NCBI GenBank assembly: GCA_904063045.1
Contig: CAJFCJ010000014.1
Coordinates: forward strand, 1,733,643 to 1,797,642
From: Dimorphilus gyrociliatus
Taxonomy: Eukaryota; Annelida; Polychaeta; Dinophilidae
Reading direction: 5' to 3'
DNA: 64,000 bases
The notes under the pieces are model-generated. The model did no database searches. It was not told the origin of the DNA and saw only the letters and a program-made list of their open reading frames with translations. Positions within the stretch are counted from its first letter, which is position 1. Every line of letters begins with the position of its first letter. Of the stretch, positions 48,898 through 60,401 are shown piece after piece. The position numbers and the translations under genes are program-made.

Positions 48898-51800
48898 ATG
48901 AAACCTTTGAGAGTATCACCAGTCATGAACTCCGAATCTTCTGAGAGAATCGTAGGAAAGGTGGAAAGGGAGCGAACTAAACCATCGTCGTCCCTCACCC
49001 AATTCAGAATACTCTGTTGGAAACATATACAAATGATAAATGGGAGCAAAGGAAAATTTTTACTAGAATTATTAATACCAATATTTCTTGGTATAGTATT
49101 TATCATAATAAGACTTTCAGCCAAACCAACACTGTTTGATCAACCAACAATATGGAATTCTTTTCCAATAAAGGAATTTAACGGCGTACTTACAAATCTG
49201 TTTATTCCTTCAACCTAAACAGTTACTGTTATTGTGTTGTTTTTTTTGCAGGAAATAAATAGAACTTTACTGCAAATTCATTCTGCACCGAAGAATCGTA
49301 TTACTGAGGAACTTGTGATGAATGTGAAAGATTATCTTAAGATAGACAAAATACCCCTTTGGTATAATAAGGAATCTGATTTGGAAACGGAAGTTGTTAA
49401 GCAACCTGGCGAGAGATATAAGAATTCTATTGGTATTGTTTTCAGAGATGTAAATGATAGCCTACCTGATAGCGTCGTATATTCGTTAAGATTGCCAATT
49501 GACCCTGACGGTAAACTTGGGCAAAAAGATTGGTTTACAAGAAGTGTTACCAATAATATGCCAAGTCAAGCTCCTGTAGACAAATCAAATATATATGGAG
49601 GTTCGCCAAACTACGTAGAATCTGGTTTTTTAACATTTCAATTAGCATTGGATCACGCAATATTAAAACATCGTTTACCGAATATTGATGAGGCTAATTT
49701 CGAAGTAAGAATGAATAGATCGCCTCATCCACCTTATAAAGACGATCCAGTAGTTCGTATAATGCAATTTATGGCCTTTGTTATATTTATGTCATACAAT
49801 GTCTTTACGGCAAATTTCGTTAATGGCGTTGTAGAAGAGAAGGAGAAACGTTTAAGGGTTCGCATCTATTACATAATTGTTTTTGTATTTATATTTTCTT
49901 TATCATCTTCAGGAATTTATGAGAATATATGGTCTTAAAAGTTATCTTAACTGGCTTTCATGGATATTTAAATCACTGATCACTCTTATAGTCATTACAA
50001 TATTATTAACGCTCTTCTTAAAAGTTAAAACAAATAATGGCTCATTTTTTCCTCAAAGTGACGTAACTTTTGTCTTCTTTTTCTTTTTTATGTATGGATT
50101 GAGCGTTCTCTCTTTTTGTTGTATAACGGCTGCCATTTTCAATACGGTACGAGTAGCATCTGGATTAACAAGTCTGATAACATTTTTAACCTATATGCCT
50201 AATTTTTTCCTGGCAAATCAATGGCCAAAATTATCTGCTGGTGCGAAATGGGGAACTGGGATACTATACAATATGGCTTTAGGTAATGGTTGGTCTATTA
50301 TTCAAATTCACGAAGGAGCTGGCTATGGTGCAAAATGGTCCAATATCAATTCTTATGTTACGGTTGATCAAAATTTTAAGCTCTCATATGTTCTCGCTCT
50401 TTTTACCATTCAAATTGTAATTCATTTGCTGATTGTATGGTATTTAGATAATGTATTTCCTGGAGAATACGGAGTCCCAAGACCCCCATATTTTCCCTTT
50501 ACAAAGAACTATTGGCTTGGTACAACCCCCAAACAAGAAAGTCAGGAGAATATTAGAGATTTAAATTTTGGAGATATGTTTGAACATCCGGATTCCTCAT
50601 TAAAACCAAGTATTAGAATAAGACAATTAGTTAAGACTTTCGATGCAAATGGCAAGAAGACTACCGCTGTAGATAAACTCAATATGGATATATATGAAGG
50701 TCAAATAACCGCTCTACTCGGTCACAATGGTGCTGGAAAATCAACAGCGATGGCCATGTTAACTGGTCTTTTAAAACCAAGTGACGGAAATGCATACATT
50801 TATGGTCACAGCATAAAAACAGACATAGAAAGTGCTCGACAACATTTAGGCTATTGTCCTCAAGATAATGTTCTATTTGACCTTTTAACTGTTGAACAAC
50901 ATTTGAGATTCTTTGCCGAACTTAAAGGATGTCAAAAGGAAAATTTACAACGAGAAATTGATAGCAGTTTGAAATTTCTTGATCTTTTCGAAAAGAAGCA
51001 CGATTTGCCTGGTGAACTTTCGGGAGGTCAAAAGAGAAGACTTTGCATAGGAATAGGTCTCATAAATGGATCGAATACTTTAATTTTGGACGAGCCAACA
51101 GCTGGTCTGGATCCGGAAGCCAGGAGAAAAATGTGGGACATACTACAAAAGATAAGAAACGAAAAAACCATAATATTGGCTACTCATTTTATGGATGAAG
51201 CCGATCTTTTGGGTGATCGTATAGGAATTATGGCGAATGGTCAATTGCAATGTATAGGATCTAGTTTGTTTCTAAAATCGAAATTCGGAGTTGGATATCA
51301 TATGGTAATGGCAAAAGCATCTAATTGTGACGTTGACAAGATATCACAAACAATTAGACAGTATGTTCCAAATGCACTTCTGGAATCGAACATCAGTTCA
51401 GAACTATCGTATATTCTGCCGAAAGAAAGTTCTGAAAACTATGAGGAAATGTTCAGGGTTATTGAAGATAATCTGAAAAGCTTAGGAATCAATTCATTCG
51501 GAGTTTCTATAACAACAATGGAAGAAGTTTTCCTAAAAGTTGGAGAAATTACAAAAGCTGATGGAATAGAAAGACTACAGAAGAAGCATGATACATCCTC
51601 AGAGATTGCGAAGGATACTGCTGAAATAACGGCACAGACAACCGGTATATTTAATACTATAATATTTACCATAAAATATTAATCTTCTTTGCATTTCAGC
51701 AATTTTTCAATCAAATCAAATAAGCGGTTTGTCTTATCATTTCAATCAAATGAAGAGTCAATTTTCCAAGAAGTTTTCTATCAGTACATGTTTCAAGCTC

Positions 51801-54245
51801 CTATTACTTTTTCAACTATTATTCCCGGCTTTCCTAGTTTTACTCCCAGTTATCAATGCCAGAAACATTGAAAAATCCACGAAATCTGATAATTCGCCAA
51901 AAGATATGACATTAAGTATGGTGAATGAGAATAATATTCTATTTGGACCTTCAATTCAAACTTTTGAAGATGGTTACAAGAGTTATGTCACAAAATTTAA
52001 GGGAACATCTTTCGAAACTACGGACAATCCAAATATGACAGCTGCACTTATTGATATTGGAAGGAAAGAGGTGACAACCTATTTGAACCGATACTTAATT
52101 GCTTGTAAAAAATCAAACGACACAAAAATAGCATTTTTCAATGCACAATACTATCATACAGCGGCTATATCTTTGTCAGCGTATACGAATGGATTAATGA
52201 AGGCCTTTGTGGGAGAAAAGTATTCGATCAAAACAATCAATCATCCCTTACCTTTTCTTCCTGATGCTCAAGCTAAAAAAGATCAACGTTCTACCAATAT
52301 TGTTTCCGCTGCAATCATTAGCAATTTTGTCATATCAGCAGCTCTCCTATTCAACTCCTTTTCTTATTATTTAATAAAGGAGAGAGCATCCGGTTCAAAG
52401 CATTTGCAATTTGTATCTGGCATAAAGATCCTAAATTATTGGATACCGCATTATATTTTCGACGTGTTATTTTGTCTATTGGGTCTTACATTTGTTTTGG
52501 CTGCTGCGTGTGCTGGCAGATTGAGGGGCTTAGTAGCGGATCTCAACTACCTAAAGGCATTTACTCTTTCAATTGGATTAGCAATGTCTGGAATGCCTTT
52601 AACCTACCTAATAAGCGGATTTTTTACTACACCAACCGCTGGCATCACTTTCATTTTAATGTTTTTTATATTCCTTGGCATCCTCCCTAATATATTAGTT
52701 ATAGTTATGAGAATTATTGATACTAGTGCCTCTATGAACGTCGCTATTGCGCTGGACTGGTTATTTACTACATTCTGGCCCTCTTACAATTATGGTATCG
52801 GTTTAACAAATATATTACAAAAGCAGGCAAACTTGAAAGCATGTAGTGATATTGATAAAGATATTATTCGAGAATACTGCGAAATCAATTCAGAATACAT
52901 ATGCTGTAAAGAAGAAAACACAAATACAAATTACTTTTCTTTCGACAAATTAGGAATTGGAAAAAATCTTTTGTTTCTCTTCTTTCAAGCCGCTTTATAC
53001 TTTGGCCTTGTTATATTTAGAGAATCGAATATTTTTATTAATCTCAAGCGAAAAATGAACAATAGATTAGTCAGCATTCAGGAACAGTTAAATAATGATC
53101 ATGATACTGAAATGGTATCTAGAGTTGGACAAACCCTTGATGAAGATGTCGAAAGAGAAAAAAATAAAATAGCATCTTTGGAAATTCATAATGGTACCTA
53201 TGATTACATTATTGTTGCTCAGGGATTATATAAGTATTACGGAAGTTTACTAGCTGTCAAGGACCTATCTTTAGGTGTTAAGAAAGGAACGTGTTTTGGT
53301 CTTTTAGGTGTAAACGGAGCGGGAAAAACTACAACCTTTAAGATGCTTACTGGAGACGAGGTGATGAGTAAAGGATCCGCTTATATCAACGGTATCAACG
53401 TTTCAACAGACCTAGATAAAACTCACAAACTTATTGGTTATTGTCCTCAATTCGATGCCATCATTGATGAACTGACAGTAACGGAAATGATTAATCTGTA
53501 TTGCAGAATAAGAGGGGTAGATAATGCGAAGGAGCTCTGCAATGAGCTATTAGACATTCTTCTATTGCGCGACCATGCCAAGAAGCTAACTGTTAATTTA
53601 TCTGGAGGAAATAAGAGAAAGTTATCAACGGCCTTGGCATTTATTGGAAATCCACCAATAGTGTTTCTAGACGAACCAACTAGCGGCATGGATCCGTTAG
53701 CCAAGCGAATTGTATGGGATGTAATCACCAAGATGAGAGACAATGGAACGTCCGTAGTGCTCACCTCTCATAGTATGGAAGAATGTGAAGCACTTTGTAC
53801 GGAAATGGCCATTATGGTTAACGGAGAATTCAAATGTTACGGCGGAGTTCAACATCTGAAATCAAAATACGGCGAAGGCTACTCGTTAATTGCAAAAGTA
53901 AAATCATCTCTCAATGATGAATATTCATTAAGCGACGCAACCGAAGAGCTTAAAGGCTTTGTTGAGTCAACTTTCGAAGGTTCCAAATTGAAAGATGCTC
54001 ACGACGGTTATGTTCATTATCAAATTTCGTCAACGAACGCTCGTTGGAGTACTCTATTCTCAATTATGGAGAAGGCGAAAGAAAGATATCGAATAGAAGA
54101 TTACTCAGTGAGTCAAACAACACTAGAAGAAGTCTTTATAGGTTTTGCTAAGCTTCAACACGACAAAGAGCACATTGATATTCCTTTTAAGATTAGATGT
54201 GGAAATTGTATGCAGTTCATATTTTGCTGTGGGTGTTGTGGATAA
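48898..54245 (+). CDS. ABCA3-like full ABC transporter, tandem copy 1
   Basis: A full-length A-subfamily ABC transporter, a family that moves lipids across membranes. Exons 48898-49185, 49252-49857, 49913-51644 and 51700-54245 sum to 5172 nt, or 1723 residues. The start aligns with copy 2. The first membrane helix (LLELLIPIFLGIVFIII) is followed by an extracellular loop and a membrane block ending YLDNVFPGEYG, an ABCA-typical junction. The first ATPase domain has Walker A GHNGAGKST, signature LSGGQKRR, Walker B TLILDEPTAGLDPEARR and H-loop ATHFMDEAD. The second half repeats the plan, with Walker A GVNGAGKTT, signature LSGGNKRK and Walker B IVFLDEPTSGMDP, and a Cys-rich tail (CCGCCG). Both ATPase sites look intact. 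It carries an intron at 51645-51699 that copy 2 lacks. Large blocks match copy 2 at the nucleotide level. AATAAA lies at 54394. Confidence 0.94.
51074..51456 (+). repeat. Near-identical block in NBD1, copy 1 (pairs with 56980-57362)
   Basis: 383 bp matching 56980-57362 at a fixed offset of 5906 with a single difference seen by eye (A at 51302 against T at 57208, Met to Leu). It encodes the Walker B to regulatory part of the first ATPase domain. The flanks diverge sharply, as expected for a gene-conversion tract. Confidence 0.85.
53232..54148 (+). repeat. Identical 917-bp block in NBD2, copy 1 (pairs with 59083-59999)
   Basis: Read base by base, this block is the same as 59083-59999, silent positions included, at an offset of 5851. 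It covers the whole second ATPase domain from YKYYGSLLAVKDL to FIGFA. The sequence on either side falls back to ordinary paralogue divergence. Confidence 0.88.
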
Positions 54246-54715
54246 TTTATTAAAATGACAATTTTGTACATATATACTGTATATATTCACCAGTGAATTT
54301 TTGGTTTGTTGCTGTCATATGATTTGGGTCCTTTGCTCATCAGTATTTAACTGATATTATGATAAAAGTACCTTATTTCAAATTTTTTGTTTAAATAAAA
54401 TAAATTGCAATATAATTTTTTAAAAATAACCCTGTCTTTTATAGAGCGATATTTGAGGGTTATTAATAGGTTTTTTCGCGGGGGAAATGAGTAATACTGT
54501 TGTGCCCGAGTGTGTCTCTATTTTATGCATGGTCACGTGATAATTTACCTTTATATTCTACTTGTGAAAGCTGATCTATCCAAATGAGTTACAGCTCTTG
54601 CTTTAAAATGAATATTTGATTGCTTCAATAAACGTAATATTACATTTAGATAATTAATTGCTATCACTATTATAATTAAATCTTCATATAAAGAGATTCT
54701 TGCGAAATCGTCCAT
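54246..54715. other. Spacer between tandem ABCA genes
   Basis: About 470 bp. It holds the copy 1 polyadenylation signal (AATAAA at 54394) and, to the right, the presumed promoter of copy 2. A short GC-rich patch (CGCGGGGGAAA) lies at about 54477. It shows no obvious match to the region upstream of copy 1. Confidence 0.5.
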
Positions 54716-57700
54716 ATGACGTCGCCAAGAATTGTGCCGGAAATGCAATCTTCATACAGCGTTTCAAAGCAGAATCTGAAAAAAAATGGATCGTCAGCTA
54801 TAACTCAATTTAGGATTCTTTGCCGGAAAAATTTTCTTTTGGTCAGTAGCAGTAAAGGTCAGCTTGCCATCGAATTATTGATACCTCTATGCCTGGGACT
54901 TCTGTTCTTCACGTTAAGAAATGTAATTAAACCAGAGGTATTCGATCAACCAACTGTTTGGTCAGCATTTCCTGCTAAAGAATTTACAAATGTAAGTCAT
55001 TTTACATATAGAATAAGGACAAGAACAAGAGAATATTGAAAGTCTGTCAAAATCAAATAAAATAATCCAATTCTCTTTACAGAAAACGAATGGAACATAC
55101 CTACAAATTTATTCTACACCCAAGAATGCTCTTACAGAACGACTGGCCGAAAGTGCTCGAAATTTTCTTAATATCTCTAATCGACCTAAATGGTATGATA
55201 AAGAATCCGATTTGGAAGCAGATATCGTAAAACAACGTGGAGACGATTATAAGAATGCTATTGGTATCATATTTAAAGAAATGGATAATGGTAAACTTGC
55301 CGATGAGGCAGTCTATTCTTTAAGATTCCCTACCGATCCTGATGGAAAACTTGGTGCAAAGGATTGGTTTACTAGGGGTGTACAGAGACAATTTATTACA
55401 TTAAGTCCTGTAGAAAAGGATGTTATTTATGGAGCTGATCCAAGCTATGCCGAAACTGGGTTTTTACCATTACAATTAGCTATAAATAGGGCATTATTGA
55501 GAGAGCGTTCGTCACAAATTAGCGAATCCTACTTTGACATATTAATGAACAGACTACCTCATCCACATTATACTAGTGATCCAATTCCGACAATGATGCC
55601 CTTCCTCGCATTCATAATATTTATATCATTCAACGTTAATACGCTAAATTTTATTAGAGGCGTTGTACTAGAGAAAGAGAAACGCCTTAAGGTATATACA
55701 GTAGATATATATATATATGTACTAATATATATTTTTTATATTTGCAATTTACAGGAACTGATGAAAATTTGTGGCTTAAAAAGTTCCCTTAATTGGTTCG
55801 CTTGGATACTGAGATCTATGATTGTACTCGTAGTCGTTTCATTGTTGTTTACATTCTTTTTATGTGTACAAACAAAAAATGGAGCATTCTTAGCAAAGAG
55901 TGATCCATCACTCATTTTCGTATTCTTTCTCATGTACGGAATGTCAGTTCTTTCCTATTGCTGTATAGTCTCAGCTATTTTTTCTCAAGGTTGTACTATT
56001 TTATTTCACTAGGAAACAATAATAACTTATAATCTTTTTTAAATAAATAGCCAGAGCTGCTGCAACAGTTGGATCATTATTTAGTTTCTTCACCTATATG
56101 CCAAATTTTTTCCTAGCCAATAGATGGGAAGCAGTATCCACAGGTGCGAAATGGGGAACTGGAGTACTATACAATATGGCTTTGGTACATGGATGGACAT
56201 TATTTCAACTTCATGAAACAGCTGGCTATGGAGCTAAATGGTCCAATATCAATTCTTATGTGACAGTTGATCAGAATTTCAAAATAGCTAATGTACTTAT
56301 ACTTTTCACCATTGATATTGTTGTTTACCTTTTTATTGCTTGGTATTTGGACAACGTATTTCCGGGGCCATATGGTATTCCAAAACCACCATATTTTCTA
56401 TGTAGTAAGGCATTTTGGACAGGTAGTCCTGTTGAAACAGATAATTTTACAGAAGAAATAAATGACACTCAGTTGAATGATATGTTCGAAAAACCTACGG
56501 ACAACCTAAATATAGGCATAAGAGTAAGGAAGCTTGAAAAATCTTTCAGTGTGAGAGGAAAGAAAACTAAAGCTGTTAATGGACTTGATATGGACATCTT
56601 TGAAGGTCAAATAACTGCTCTACTCGGCCACAATGGTGCCGGCAAATCGACAGCGATGGCCATGTTAACTGGTCTTTTAAAACCAAGCGGCGGAAATGCT
56701 TATATTAATGGTCACAGCATAAAAACAGATATAGAAGGTGCTCGACAGCAGTTAGGCTATTGTCCTCAAGATAATGTTGTGTTTGATCTATTAACTGTTG
56801 AACAACATTTGAGATTCTTTGCCGAACTTAAAGGATGTCAAAAGGAAAATTTACAACGAGAAATTGATGATACAATCAATCTCCTTGGGTTAAATGATAA
56901 GAGAAAAGATTTTGCAGGTAAGTTGTCCGGTGGTCAAAAGAGAAGACTGTGCATTGGTATTGCCTTGATTAATGGATCAAATACTTTAATTTTGGACGAG
57001 CCAACAGCTGGTCTGGATCCGGAAGCCAGGAGAAAAATGTGGGACATACTACAAAAGATAAGAAACGAAAAAACCATAATATTGGCTACTCATTTTATGG
57101 ATGAAGCCGATCTTTTGGGTGATCGTATAGGAATTATGGCGAATGGTCAATTGCAATGTATAGGATCTAGTTTGTTTCTAAAATCGAAATTCGGAGTTGG
57201 ATATCATTTGGTAATGGCAAAAGCATCTAATTGTGACGTTGACAAGATATCACAAACAATTAGACAGTATGTTCCAAATGCACTTCTGGAATCGAACATC
57301 AGTTCAGAACTATCGTATATTCTGCCGAAAGAAAGTTCTGAAAACTATGAGGAAATGTTCAGAGATATTGAAGATAATCTGGAAACTTTAGGAATCACTT
57401 CATTCGGAGTTTCTATAACAACAATGGAAGAAGTTTTCCTAAAAGTTGGAGAAATTACAAACGCTGATGGAATAGAACGCCTTAAAAAAACTGAAGATTC
57501 AAAGGAACTGTTGGGGGAAAATACGGATTTTACCCAACTGGAAGCAAATGTTTTATTTCAATCAAAAACTTTGCAAGATTTCAATTTTACTTTCGAACAA
57601 CTGAAAAGTCAATTTTCAAAGAAACTCTCAGTTACATTAAATAATAGGATTTTGGCTTTCTTTCAGATGATTTTTCCTGAAATTTTAGTTTTATTAGCAG

Positions 57701-60096
57701 TTATTAATAGTGAAAATATAGAGAACGCTACAAAAGCTGATAATTCGGAGAGAGATTTAAGTTTGGGTATGGTAGATCATAATAATGTTGTATTTGGATC
57801 TACAGTTCAAGCTTTTGAAGATGGTTACAAGAGTTATGTCACAAAATTTAAGGGAACATCCTTCGATACTACGAACAATCCAAATTTAACCGCTGTACTT
57901 ATTGATATTGGAAAGCAAGAGGTTACAACCTTTTTGAGCCGGTATTTAATTGCTTGTGAAATGTCAACGAACACGAAAATAGCGTATTTCAATGCACAAT
58001 ACTATCATACAGCGGCTATATCTTTATCAGCGTACATGAATGGATTAATGAAGGCCTTTGTGGGGGAAAAGTATTCGATCAAGACGTTCAATCATCCTCT
58101 ACCTTTTCTTCCTGATGCTAAAGCTAAAAAAGATCAGCAGTCAACAAATATAGCATCTACTGGAGTTGTCAGCAATTTTATAATTGCATCTGCTATTATC
58201 TATGGAACTTTATGTATATATGCAATAAAGGAAAGAATGTCCAAATCGAAACACCTTCAATTTGTCTCAGGCGTGTCGTCATTGAATTATTGGATACCAC
58301 ACTACATTTATGACTTTCTAAATATTCTCCTTGCCTTGACTATCATAATAATTATTGCAACAGCTGCTCAATTGAAGGGTCTAAAATCAGATGAGAACTA
58401 TTTGAAAGCATTTGTATTGAGTATCAGTTTTGCATCAGCCGGTGTTCCCTTAACGTATTTGTTTTGCAATTTATTTACGGTTCCATCTACTGGTAATACC
58501 ATGGTTTTAATGATGTACTTATTTAGTGGTACTGCTACAGTCCTTTCCGTTTTGGTAATGAGGATAATTGGCACAACTGGAGCTTTGCAAGTTAGCGAAA
58601 TTTTAGATTGGATATTCACTTTCATTTGGCCCTTTTACAATTTTGGTATAGGGCTGGCAAACATTTTTGAAAAACAGGCGAATTTGAAAACATGCGGAAA
58701 TATTGATGAAAGTACTCTTCAGAGCTACTGTAAAACAAATGACAATTTCCTTTGCTGTAAATCGGAAAACAGAGATTCAAATTATTTCTCTTTTGACAAT
58801 GGAGGAATTGGAAAACACATTCTCTTCCTTTTTCTACAAGGAGCAGTTTTCTTTGGTATTGTTGTTCTCAAGGAGTCAAATATGTTTGTTCACTTGAAAA
58901 GAAAGATGCATAAAAAACTAGTAGAAGCTCATGAACAAATTAATGATGATTCTAGTCCTGAAAAAATTTCTTCTTCAAGGCCAGCAGTCAATGAAGATGT
59001 CGATAGACAAAAAGAAAAAATTTTATCCTGGGAAATCAATGATCAAACTTCTGAATATGTTCTAGTCGCGAAGACGCTATACAAGTATTACGGAAGTTTA
59101 CTAGCTGTCAAGGACCTATCTTTAGGTGTTAAGAAAGGAACGTGTTTTGGTCTTTTAGGTGTAAACGGAGCGGGAAAAACTACAACCTTTAAGATGCTTA
59201 CTGGAGACGAGGTGATGAGTAAAGGATCCGCTTATATCAACGGTATCAACGTTTCAACAGACCTAGATAAAACTCACAAACTTATTGGTTATTGTCCTCA
59301 ATTCGATGCCATCATTGATGAACTGACAGTAACGGAAATGATTAATCTGTATTGCAGAATAAGAGGGGTAGATAATGCGAAGGAGCTCTGCAATGAGCTA
59401 TTAGACATTCTTCTATTGCGCGACCATGCCAAGAAGCTAACTGTTAATTTATCTGGAGGAAATAAGAGAAAGTTATCAACGGCCTTGGCATTTATTGGAA
59501 ATCCACCAATAGTGTTTCTAGACGAACCAACTAGCGGCATGGATCCGTTAGCCAAGCGAATTGTATGGGATGTAATCACCAAGATGAGAGACAATGGAAC
59601 GTCCGTAGTGCTCACCTCTCATAGTATGGAAGAATGTGAAGCACTTTGTACGGAAATGGCCATTATGGTTAACGGAGAATTCAAATGTTACGGCGGAGTT
59701 CAACATCTGAAATCAAAATACGGCGAAGGCTACTCGTTAATTGCAAAAGTAAAATCATCTCTCAATGATGAATATTCATTAAGCGACGCAACCGAAGAGC
59801 TTAAAGGCTTTGTTGAGTCAACTTTCGAAGGTTCCAAATTGAAAGATGCTCACGACGGTTATGTTCATTATCAAATTTCGTCAACGAACGCTCGTTGGAG
59901 TACTCTATTCTCAATTATGGAGAAGGCGAAAGAAAGATATCGAATAGAAGATTACTCAGTGAGTCAAACAACACTAGAAGAAGTCTTTATAGGTTTTGCA
60001 AAGCTTCAAAAGGAAAGAGAATGCAGAAATATTCCTCCCAGTATTCAATGTAGAAATTGTATGAAATTTCTGTTTTGTTGTGGTTGCTGCAATTAA
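54716..60096 (+). CDS. ABCA3-like full ABC transporter, tandem copy 2
   Basis: The tandem paralogue of the gene at 48898-54245, with the same orientation and plan. Exons 54716-54991, 55083-55691, 55755-55989 and 56051-60096 sum to 5166 nt, or 1721 residues. The start MTSPRIVPEMQ aligns with copy 1. Two membrane-plus-ATPase halves are complete: Walker A GHNGAGKST and GVNGAGKTT, signatures LSGGQKRR and LSGGNKRK, Walker B ILDEPTAGLDP and FLDEPTSGMDP. The Cys-rich tail (FCCGCCN) is kept. It has an intron at 55990-56050 that copy 1 lacks, and lacks the copy 1 intron at 51645-51699. Outside the homogenised ATPase blocks the proteins differ throughout the membrane and extracellular segments, so substrates or partners could differ. 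AATAAA lies at about 60210. ABCA3 is the nearest family by motif memory; strict orthology is not claimed. Confidence 0.94.
56980..57362 (+). repeat. Near-identical block in NBD1, copy 2 (pairs with 51074-51456)
   Basis: Partner of the block at 51074-51456, with one difference seen in 383 bp. A further exact patch of about 78 bp upstream (56791-56868 against 50885-50962) suggests the conversion tract is patchy. Confidence 0.85.
59083..59999 (+). repeat. Identical 917-bp block in NBD2, copy 2 (pairs with 53232-54148)
   Basis: Partner of the block at 53232-54148. The first differing base after it is A at 60000 against T at 54149, in the codon for Ala of FAKLQ. Confidence 0.88.
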
Positions 60097-60401
60097 GGCA
60101 ATTTGAGTTAGCATTTTACCTTATTTTATTTATAGTATATACCAATTTATTAGTATTTCACTGCTAGAAATCTTGTATTAATTATTTTTTTTATGACTCT
60201 ACTTTTTTAAATAAAATAGAAAAATGTTAAATGCATTATTTACAAAGAGAATTGTTATGTTTTCAAGTATGTAACACCAAGATAGAGTAATGTCGTATTA
60301 ATTGAAAGTATGATAATTACTGATGTCTTTATTTGTTCATTTTGAGCTGAAAAACAATAACTACAATTTTGGTTCAATGTAAGTTTATTGTAATGGTTCT
60401 T
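60097..60401. other. Convergent 3' spacer
   Basis: About 305 bp between the stops of ABCA copy 2 and the ankyrin gene, with AATAAA at about 60210 for the ABCA gene. No other feature is seen. Confidence 0.5.

Noticed and set aside
53447-53764. Minus-strand 105-codon frame, with an identical twin at 59298-59615
   Set aside because: It lies antisense to the NBD2 coding sequence. The twin exists only because the coding block itself is duplicated; no independent gene is supported.
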